Under the pieces are notes generated by a model. It saw nothing but the letters and a program-made list of their open reading frames with translations. It ran no database searches and had not been told where the DNA came from. Below, in pieces: positions 56,253 to 64,000 of a stretch of 64,000 nucleotides of DNA. Made by a program: the position numbers and the translations under genes. The stretch is from Uliginosibacterium gangwonense DSM 18521 (GTDB taxonomy: Bacteria > Pseudomonadota > Gammaproteobacteria > Burkholderiales > Rhodocyclaceae), in contig NZ_KB892863.1 of NCBI RefSeq assembly GCF_000373965.1, positions 1 through 64,000 on the forward strand, given 5' to 3'. Each line of letters begins with the position of its first letter. Position 1 is the stretch's first letter.

Positions 56253-57563
56253 ATGCAAACGAATGAAGTGACGCTGGGCGCGCTTGAGCGCCGTATCGAC
56301 ATGGCCGTGTCGCTGGCTGATATCGAACAAGGTGTTGCGGAGCGCCTCAAGCGTCTTTCGCGCACGGTGAAGATGGCGGGTTTCCGTCCTGGCAAGGTGC
56401 CGATGCGCATGGTCGAACAAACCTATGGTGGCCAAGTGCGCTCCGAAGTGATTGGTGAGCACGTTGAACGCAAGTTCAACGAAGGCGTCCGGGAACAAAA
56501 GTTGCGTGTGGCAGGTTATCCGAAAATTGAACCGAAGGAAGCTTCTGCCGAAGGCACGCTCGAATTTTCTGCTACCTTTGAAGTGATGCCCGAAGTTGTG
56601 ATCGGCAGCTTGGCTGAACAGGCAATTGAACGCCCGGCCCTGACCGTGGGTGATGCCGAAGTGGATAGCACCATCGAAGTCCTGCGCAAGCAACGTGCCG
56701 TGTTCCAGAAGGTGGAACGTGCTTCTGCCGCTGGCGACCAAGTGGTGATTGATTTCACCGGGCGCAAGGATGGCGAAGTGTTCCAAGGCGGGCAGGCGGA
56801 AGATTTCTCGGTTGTTGTCGGTGGTGGGCAGATGCTGCCGGATTTCGATGCCCAGTTGGTTGGCATCTCTACAGGTGTGAGCAAGACGTTTGACCTGACC
56901 TTCCCGGCTGACTATCAGGCCAAGGAACTGGCCGGTCAGACCGTGCAGTTTGAAATTACCTGCAAGAGCGTGGAAGAAGCTGTGCTGCCCGCTGTGGATG
57001 AAACCTTTGCCAAGGCCATGGGCGTGGATGACGGCGATATTGCCAAGATGCGTGCTGAAATCAAAGAGAATCTGGAGCGTGAAGTGGCCCGCCGCGTGCG
57101 CGTGCGTATGCGCGACCAAGCCTTTGATGCGCTGATTGCTGTGACGCCGATGGAGGTGCCGAAGGCCATGATTGAAGCTGAAGCTGAGCAAATGGCCGAA
57201 GCTGCCAAGCGCGATCTGGCTTCCCGTGGCATGGATGTGAAGAACATCCCCGTGCAACCGGCATGGTTTATCGAACAGGCGACCCGCCGCGCCAAGCTGG
57301 GGCTGATCGTCTCTGAGGTTGTCGTCAAGAACGAACTCAAGGCTGATGCAGACAAGGTGCGTGCCCGCGTAGACGAGATTGCAGCCAGCTACGAAGACCC
57401 GAGCAGCGTGGTATCTTGGTACTATTCCAAGCCCGAGAATCTGCAAAATATTGAAGATGTCGTGGTGGAAGAGAACGTAGTGGCATGGGTGCTGGCACAG
57501 GCCAAGACCACGGATCGGGCTGTGACGCTCGAAGAGCTGATGGCCCAGCCGCAACAGCAGTAA
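56253..57563 (+). CDS. tig: trigger factor
   Basis: A 436-residue ribosome-associated chaperone. The ribosome-docking loop [14 protein letters not shown] sits at about residues 43-56. The FKBP-type prolyl isomerase domain is at about 150-245 ([20 protein letters not shown]). The helical C-terminal arms follow. It is first of the quality-control cluster and binds nascent chains at the ribosome exit. A 473-residue frame on the opposite strand is an antisense shadow. Confidence 0.97.
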   Translation: MQTNEVTLGALERRIDMAVSLADIEQGVAERLKRLSRTVKMAGFRPGKVPMRMVEQTYGGQVRSEVIGEHVERKFNEGVREQKLRVAGYPKIEPKEASAEGTLEFSATFEVMPEVVIGSLAEQAIERPALTVGDAEVDSTIEVLRKQRAVFQKVERASAAGDQVVIDFTGRKDGEVFQGGQAEDFSVVVGGGQMLPDFDAQLVGISTGVSKTFDLTFPADYQAKELAGQTVQFEITCKSVEEAVLPAVDETFAKAMGVDDGDIAKMRAEIKENLEREVARRVRVRMRDQAFDALIAVTPMEVPKAMIEAEAEQMAEAAKRDLASRGMDVKNIPVQPAWFIEQATRRAKLGLIVSEVVVKNELKADADKVRARVDEIAASYEDPSSVVSWYYSKPENLQNIEDVVVEENVVAWVLAQAKTTDRAVTLEELMAQPQQQ

Positions 57564-57634
57564 ATATGTGGGTGAGGGTGCCGGATGTCCGGCACCCCCT
57601 GGGAAGAAAGGTGGCAGTTTTGGAAAAGACTTCG

Positions 57635-58258
57635 ATGCAGTCTCAATGGGATCCGATGGGGCTTGGCTTGATACCGATGGTGGTTGAGCAGAGTGGTCGC
57701 GGTGAGCGTTCCTACGACATCTACTCCCGACTGCTCAAAGAGCGAGTGATCTTCCTGGTCGGGCCGGTCACGGATGTGACTGCCAACCTGATTGTTGCGC
57801 AATTGCTGTTCCTGGAGTCGGAAAACCCCGACAAGGACATCTATTTCTACATCAATTCACCAGGGGGCTCGGTGAGCGCTGGCATGGCCATCTATGACAC
57901 CATGCAGTTCATCAAGCCAAGTGTGAGTACGCTGTGCATCGGGCAGGCCGCCAGTATGGGTGCCTTCCTGTTGGCGGCAGGCGAAAAGGGCAAGCGCTTC
58001 TGCCTGCCCAATTCGCGGGTTATGATTCATCAACCTTTGGGCGGCTTTCAAGGGCAGGCGTCGGATATTGAGATCCATGCCCGTGAAATTCTGACTTTAC
58101 GTGCCAAACTCAATGAAATGCTGGCGCTTCATACCGGCCAGTCGATCGAACAGATTGAGCGTGACACTGATCGGGATAACTTCATGTCTGCGCAGGATGC
58201 GCAGGCCTACGGTCTGGTAGACAAAGTGCTGAGCAACCGCGCGGATGCGGCAAAATAG
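57635..58258 (+). CDS. clpP: ATP-dependent Clp protease proteolytic subunit
   Basis: A 207-residue serine protease. The N-terminus [20 protein letters not shown], nucleophile motif [14 protein letters not shown] and catalytic [13 protein letters not shown] His are present. ATG 57635 gives the normal length; a TTG at 57620 with AAGGTGG upstream is an alternative that adds five residues. It forms the tetradecamer fed by ClpX. Confidence 0.97.
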   Translation: MQSQWDPMGLGLIPMVVEQSGRGERSYDIYSRLLKERVIFLVGPVTDVTANLIVAQLLFLESENPDKDIYFYINSPGGSVSAGMAIYDTMQFIKPSVSTLCIGQAASMGAFLLAAGEKGKRFCLPNSRVMIHQPLGGFQGQASDIEIHAREILTLRAKLNEMLALHTGQSIEQIERDTDRDNFMSAQDAQAYGLVDKVLSNRADAAK

Positions 58259-58299
58259 CTCATGGTGTTGATTGTGCAGGTTCTTGAGGAAGGCAGAAT

Positions 58300-59571
<1,272 letters not shown>

Positions 59572-59649
59572 GCTGAAAAATCGGGTCGCCCTGCTTGAAT
59601 AGTCTGCTCCTGGCCCAATATGGGTTAGGAGCGGTTATCAGGAAAAATC

Positions 59650-62082
59650 ATGTCAAACAAAACTGAACTCCCCCAGGAGACGATTGAGCTCCCTTTGTTG
59701 CCTCTGCGCGATGTGGTGGTGTTTCCCCACATGGTCATTCCTCTGTTCGTTGGGCGTCCCAAATCGATCAAGGCGCTTGAGAATGCGATGGAGTCCGGCC
59801 GCAGCATTCTGTTGGTGGCACAGAAGTCTGCCGCCAAGGATGAGCCTGCAGCAGAAGACCTCTACGACATCGGCTGTATTGCCAATATTCTGCAAATGCT
59901 GAAGTTGCCCGATGGCACTGTCAAGGTGCTGGTGGAGGGTACGCAACGCGGCAGGGTGGAGTCTGTACAGGACGAGCGCACGCTGTTCATGGCCCAGGTA
60001 ACGCCTGTAGTGGGTGACGAGCATGGCAATCACGAGATTGAAGCCATGCGCCGTGCCATCATCAGTCAGTTTGACCAATACGTAAAACTGAACAAGAAGA
60101 TTCCGCCGGAAATTCTGACTTCCCTGGCCGGGATTGACGAAGCAGGGCGTCTGGCAGACACCATTGCCGCGCATCTGCCGCTCAAGCTTGAGCAAAAGCA
60201 GTCGGTGCTGGAACTTTTCGATATCGGCCAGCGCCTGGAAAAGCTGCTTGCCCAGCTTGAAACCGAGCTGGACATTCTGCAGGTAGAAAAGCGTATCCGT
60301 GGGCGCGTGAAGCGCCAGATGGAGAAGAGCCAGCGCGAGTATTACCTGAACGAGCAGGTCAAGGCGATCCAGAAAGAGCTGGGTGAGGGCGAAGAGGGGG
60401 CTGATCTTGAAGAGTTGGAACGCAAGATCAAGACCTCTGGCTTGTCCAAGGAAGCGCTTACCAAGGCCCAGGCCGAGCTGAAAAAGCTCAAGCTGATGTC
60501 GCCCATGTCGGCTGAAGCCACAGTGGTGCGTAATTTCATCGAAACCCTGGCCGGGCTGCCCTGGAAGAAGCGTTCGCGTATCAGCAAGGATCTGAGTGAA
60601 GCCCAAAAAGTGCTCGACAAGGATCACTTCGGCTTGGACAAGGTCAAGGAGCGCATCCTTGAATACCTGGCTGTGCAGCAACGTGTCGACAAGCTCAAGG
60701 CTCCGATCCTGTGTCTGGTTGGGCCTCCAGGGGTTGGCAAGACCTCGTTGGGGCAGTCCATCGCCAAGGCGACGAACCGCAAGTTCGTGCGGATGTCCTT
60801 GGGCGGTGTGCGTGACGAAGCCGAGATTCGCGGTCACCGTCGTACCTATATCGGTTCCATGCCCGGCAAGATCTTGCAGAACATGACCAAGGTTGCCGTG
60901 CGTAACCCCTTGTTCCTGCTTGATGAAGTCGACAAGATGGGGGCGGATTTCCGTGGAGACCCGTCGTCTGCACTGTTGGAGGTGCTGGACCCCGAGCAGA
61001 ACTCAACGTTTGTCGACCACTATATCGAAGTGGAATACGACCTCTCGGAAGTGATGTTCGTGGCAACGGCCAACTCACTGAACATTCCTGCGCCGCTGAT
61101 GGATCGGATGGAAATCATCCGTTTGTCTGGTTATACGGAAGACGAAAAGGTCAATATCGCCCAGCGTTATCTGCTGCCCAAGCAGATGAAGAACAACGGC
61201 GTGAAGCAGAACGAGCTTTCCGTAACCGAGGAAGCCCTGACCGACATCGTTCGCTACTACACGCGGGAAGCTGGTGTGCGCAGTCTGGAGCGGGAAGTCT
61301 CGAAGATCTGCCGCAAGGTCGTCAAGGCCCTAGTGCTGAAGAAGCGTGAGAGCAAGGTGGTGGTCAACGCCAAGAATCTGGACAAGTATCTGGGTGTGCG
61401 CCGCTTCTCGTTTGGCATGGCCGAAAAGGAAAACCAGGTGGGGCAGGTGACTGGCTTGGCTTGGACCGAAGTGGGTGGCGAACTGCTGACCATCGAAGCC
61501 GTCGTGCTGCCGGGTAAGGGCAAGGTGATGACGACTGGCAAGCTGGGTGAAGTGATGCAGGAATCCATCCAGGCCGCTCTGTCGGTCGTGCGTAAGCGCG
61601 CTCGCCAGCTGGGCATCCACGAGGATTTCCACGCCAAGAGCGACATCCATATCCACTTGCCAGAAGGAGCGACACCCAAGGACGGCCCATCTGCAGGGAT
61701 TGCAATCGCTACGTCGTTGGTCTCGGTTTTGGCCAACATTCCGGTGCGAGCCGATGTGGCTATGACAGGTGAAATCACACTGCGCGGTGAGGTATTGCCG
61801 ATCGGTGGCTTGAAGGAAAAACTGCTGGCAGCTGTGCGGGGTGGTATCCGCAAGGCTCTGATCCCCGAGGAAAACGTCAAGGATTTGGTTGATTTGCCGC
61901 CTGATGTGAAGGATCGTATCGAGATCATTCCCGTCAAGTGGTTCGACCAAGTGTTGCATCACGCCTTGGAGCGGGGGCCAGAGCCTTTGCCGGAGAGTAC
62001 CGAAGTGCCCCCGGTTGGAGCTGCGGCCGCTGCGCCGGTGGCAGAGGAAGAAGCTTCTGCGACAGGAGTCCTTAAGCACTAA
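59650..62082 (+). CDS. lon: ATP-dependent protease La
   Basis: An 810-residue Lon. The N-terminal substrate domain starts at LPLLPLRDVVVFPHMVIPL. Walker A is GPPGVGKTSLGQS, Walker B LFLLDEVDKMG. The catalytic dyad is Ser in KDGPSAGIAIATSL and Lys in GGLKEKLLAAVRGG. The C-terminal extension is Ala/Glu-rich and variable. It degrades misfolded and regulatory proteins. Confidence 0.98.
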   Translation: MSNKTELPQETIELPLLPLRDVVVFPHMVIPLFVGRPKSIKALENAMESGRSILLVAQKSAAKDEPAAEDLYDIGCIANILQMLKLPDGTVKVLVEGTQRGRVESVQDERTLFMAQVTPVVGDEHGNHEIEAMRRAIISQFDQYVKLNKKIPPEILTSLAGIDEAGRLADTIAAHLPLKLEQKQSVLELFDIGQRLEKLLAQLETELDILQVEKRIRGRVKRQMEKSQREYYLNEQVKAIQKELGEGEEGADLEELERKIKTSGLSKEALTKAQAELKKLKLMSPMSAEATVVRNFIETLAGLPWKKRSRISKDLSEAQKVLDKDHFGLDKVKERILEYLAVQQRVDKLKAPILCLVGPPGVGKTSLGQSIAKATNRKFVRMSLGGVRDEAEIRGHRRTYIGSMPGKILQNMTKVAVRNPLFLLDEVDKMGADFRGDPSSALLEVLDPEQNSTFVDHYIEVEYDLSEVMFVATANSLNIPAPLMDRMEIIRLSGYTEDEKVNIAQRYLLPKQMKNNGVKQNELSVTEEALTDIVRYYTREAGVRSLEREVSKICRKVVKALVLKKRESKVVVNAKNLDKYLGVRRFSFGMAEKENQVGQVTGLAWTEVGGELLTIEAVVLPGKGKVMTTGKLGEVMQESIQAALSVVRKRARQLGIHEDFHAKSDIHIHLPEGATPKDGPSAGIAIATSLVSVLANIPVRADVAMTGEITLRGEVLPIGGLKEKLLAAVRGGIRKALIPEENVKDLVDLPPDVKDRIEIIPVKWFDQVLHHALERGPEPLPESTEVPPVGAAAAAPVAEEEASATGVLKH

Positions 62083-62178
62083 CCTTCATCTTTGCGGTGA
62101 TGCCGGTGGCAAGATGGCCGGTATTACAGCAAAGTGGGTGATGGAGTATCATTCTGATTCTCTAAGGGGCTTAGTAAG

Positions 62179-62547
62179 ATGGATCCAAAACAACAGCCAG
62201 TGACGACTGCACGCGCAGGGGTGTTGTCGCTTAACATCAACTCAAAATCCGCGCTGTATGCAGCCTACATGCCCTTTCTAAAAAATGGGGGGCTGTTCAT
62301 TCCCACTGCCAAGCACTATGGCCCAGGGGATGAGGTATTTATGTTGTTGCAGTTGATGGATGATCCTGCACGCCTTGCCGTGAAGGGCCGTATTACCTGG
62401 ATTACGCCTGCCAACGCACAAAACAACAAAACCCAAGGGGTCGGTGTGCAGTTCACCCCCGACGAAGGCGGCAACGCGGTCAAGATCAAGATTGAACAAA
62501 TCCTGGCCAATGCGCTGGGTTCCTCGCGTCCTACCCATACCCTTTGA
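62179..62547 (+). CDS. pilZ: PilZ domain type IV pilus protein
   Basis: A 122-residue PilZ-fold protein with KNGGLFIPTAKHYGPGDEV and GRITWITPANAQNNKTQGVG. It lacks the RxxxR and D/NxSxxG motifs needed to bind cyclic di-GMP, as in the PilZ of type IV pilus systems. It lies 29 bases before tatD, the usual beta/gammaproteobacterial order; holB, which often precedes it, is absent here. Confidence 0.9.
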   Translation: MDPKQQPVTTARAGVLSLNINSKSALYAAYMPFLKNGGLFIPTAKHYGPGDEVFMLLQLMDDPARLAVKGRITWITPANAQNNKTQGVGVQFTPDEGGNAVKIKIEQILANALGSSRPTHTL

Positions 62548-62576
62548 TTTTTCATTGATCAATTCGATCTGCTCAC

Positions 62577-63350
62577 ATGTTCGTTGATTCTCACTGCCAT
62601 ATTGATTTTGAAGATTTGGCAGCACAGGGCTCTGCCTTGTTTGAACGCATGGCCCAGGCGCACGTGTCACACGCCGTCTGCATTGGTGTGAGTATTGAAA
62701 GCCTGCCCAATGTGCTTGCACTGGCAGAGCAGCATGAACATATTTTTGCTTCGGTTGGTGTGCATCCTGAGTACACCGAAGGCGAAGACCCCTCTGTTGA
62801 GCGCCTAGTTGAATTGGCGGCTCATCCACGCGTGATTGCAATTGGTGAGACAGGGCTGGACTACTATTGGCACAAGGATCGCCCCGAATGGCAGCGTGAG
62901 CGCTTCCGGCGCCACATTCAGGCTGCGCGGGTCTGCAATAAGCCTTTGGTGATTCATACCCGCGAGGCGGCCGAAGATGTGGTCCGCATCCTGCGTGAAG
63001 AGCAGGCGGCCAAGGTAGGCGGGGTGATGCACTGTTTCACTGAAACGCTCGCGGTGGCAGAGCAGGCCATGGCAGAGAACTTCTATATTTCTTTCTCGGG
63101 CATTCTGACCTTCAAGAATGCTACGCAGATCAAGGAAGTGGCGGCAGCCATCCCACTTGAGCGGATTCTGATAGAAACCGATTCGCCTTATCTGGCCCCA
63201 GTGCCATACCGTGGCAAACTCAACGAACCTTCATACGTGCCCTACGTGGCTGCCGAAATCGCGCGCTTGCGTGGCATCTCGCTTGAGGAAGTTGCCGACG
63301 CCACCACACGCAATTTCTTCACTCTGTTCAAGGTTGGCGAGCCCATCTAA
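62577..63350 (+). CDS. TatD-family metal-dependent deoxyribonuclease/hydrolase
   Basis: A 257-residue TIM-barrel hydrolase. Metal ligands: DSHCHIDFED at residues 3-12, GETGLDYYWHKDRPEWQRE, VIHTREAAEDV, GVMHCFTE, and the late IETDSPYLAPVPYRGKLNEP. Probably DNA repair/3'-exonuclease activity, as in the family. It is co-transcribed with pilZ. Confidence 0.92.
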   Translation: MFVDSHCHIDFEDLAAQGSALFERMAQAHVSHAVCIGVSIESLPNVLALAEQHEHIFASVGVHPEYTEGEDPSVERLVELAAHPRVIAIGETGLDYYWHKDRPEWQRERFRRHIQAARVCNKPLVIHTREAAEDVVRILREEQAAKVGGVMHCFTETLAVAEQAMAENFYISFSGILTFKNATQIKEVAAAIPLERILIETDSPYLAPVPYRGKLNEPSYVPYVAAEIARLRGISLEEVADATTRNFFTLFKVGEPI

Positions 63351-63372
63351 TCATCTGATTGATGCGTGGTTG

Positions 63373-63398
63373 ATGTAAATCCTGATAGGGATTTACAT
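63373..63398. promoter_or_regulatory. perfect palindrome upstream of kduI
   Basis: Ten-base arms ATGTAAATCC / GGATTTACAT are separated by TGATAG. It lies between tatD and kduI, 133 bases before the kduI start. It may be an operator or the tatD terminator; no T-run follows. Confidence 0.45.
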
Positions 63399-63530
63399 GC
63401 TTGCAATGCTTGGCTTTTCCTCTCCCCGTTCTGTACTAGAATGCTTGTCTGTCTTATGGTTCGCATGTCAGACAGCTCGGCCCGAGAGCCCCTTGCGTGT
63501 GAATCTACCTAACCAAATAGCGGAGTGACC

Positions 63531-64000
63531 ATGCAGATCGATATTCGCCAATCTTGCAATGCAGCTTATACCAAGACTCTTGACACCGAAGGTTTGCGCA
63601 AGGAGTTCGTGGTTGAGCAGATTTTTGTGGCTGACCAGATCACTATGACCTATAGCCATGTTGATCGCCTTGTTTTCGGTGGCATCATGCCGGTGGCTGC
63701 CGTGGTTACTCTACCGGATCTGGGCAAGACCTACGGTACGTCCTTCTTCCTGGAGCGCCGCGAGATGGGGGTCATCAACATCGGTGGTGACGGTGTGATC
63801 GTGGTCGATGGGGTGGAGTACGCAATCGCCGCCAAGGAAGCGCTTTATATCGGCAAGGGTTCCAAGGATCTCTCTTTCAAGAGCAAGTCTGCCGCCAACC
63901 CGGCCAAGTTCTACTACAACAGCACGCCTGCCCACGCTGCCTACCCGACCAAGAAAATCACTCAGGAAATGGCCAGCCCACAAACGATGGGGGACGTCAA
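63531..64000 (+). CDS. kduI: 5-dehydro-4-deoxy-D-glucuronate isomerase, 3' end beyond the window
   Basis: The first 156 residues of a KduI-type cupin are seen: DIRQSCNAAYTKTLDTEGLR, RKEFVVEQIFVAD, YSHVDRLVFGGIMPV, and FFLERREMGVINIGGDG with SAANPAKFYYNSTPAHAAYP. KduI isomerises the product of pectin or alginate-type unsaturated uronates, feeding 2-keto-3-deoxygluconate. The start is ATG 63531 with CGGAG upstream. The frame is open to the right edge. Confidence 0.93.
   Translation, partial: MQIDIRQSCNAAYTKTLDTEGLRKEFVVEQIFVADQITMTYSHVDRLVFGGIMPVAAVVTLPDLGKTYGTSFFLERREMGVINIGGDGVIVVDGVEYAIAAKEALYIGKGSKDLSFKSKSAANPAKFYYNSTPAHAAYPTKKITQEMASPQTMGDV

Noticed and set aside
56133-57554. 473-codon minus-strand frame
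   Set aside because: It is antisense to tig, whose domains are all recognisable.
59653-60837. 394-codon minus-strand frame
   Set aside because: It is antisense to lon.

Overview
The window looks like a chromosomal segment of a free-living, flagellated, moderately GC-rich betaproteobacterium, most likely of the order Neisseriales (Chromobacteriaceae or Chitinibacteraceae relatives). This rests on protein character and on gene neighbourhoods such as nudix-CobD-like, purN-DUF3108-RsmB-like, tig-clpP-clpX-lon and pilZ-tatD. It is inference, because no rRNA or other phylogenetic marker lies in the window.

Layout. 1-4250 is an accessory patch on the minus strand: a large RHS-repeat protein that runs off the left edge, preceded by a 5'-truncated phage tail hub (late control D) gene. 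4341-14812 holds ordinary genes: a LOG-family nucleotide hydrolase, a small Ala/Ser-rich lipoprotein, DedA, purN, a DUF3108 protein, an RsmB/NOP rRNA methyltransferase, an MscS channel, the acetate carrier SatP, a YgjV-like protein, a ROK repressor, a DUF3301 protein and an unrecognised 307-residue protein. 14816-17722 is a large multi-PAS sensor kinase. 17849-28605 is a full type II secretion operon transcribed gspC-D-E-F-G-H-I-J-K-L-M-N, without a prepilin peptidase gene. 28804-32090 has an aspartic protease, a CoA pyrophosphatase-type Nudix protein, a CobD/CbiB-like protein and miaA.

32303-36010 is the most interesting part: a membrane sensor kinase overlapping an atypical response regulator, convergent with a CqsA/LqsA-type PLP enzyme. 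Together they look like an alpha-hydroxyketone quorum-sensing locus (Cqs/Lqs/Jqs type). After it come a small basic protein, lysP, minCDE, fliOPQR, tex, dps and katA, all on the minus strand.

47720-56053 is a plus-strand surface-glycan cassette: methyltransferase, flippase, three glycosyltransferases, an AsnB-type amidotransferase and a WecA-type initiating transferase. No polymerase or chain-length gene is present. 56253-62082 is the protein quality-control cluster tig-clpP-clpX-lon, followed by pilZ and tatD. The right edge cuts kduI, a hexuronate (pectin-type) catabolic isomerase, which has a perfect palindrome upstream.

How it fits together: the T2SS could export degradative enzymes, and kduI points to use of polyuronate breakdown products. 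A diffusible-signal quorum system is a plausible regulator of such behaviour, but the sequence does not show that link. I saw no tRNA, rRNA, CRISPR array or intact insertion sequence.
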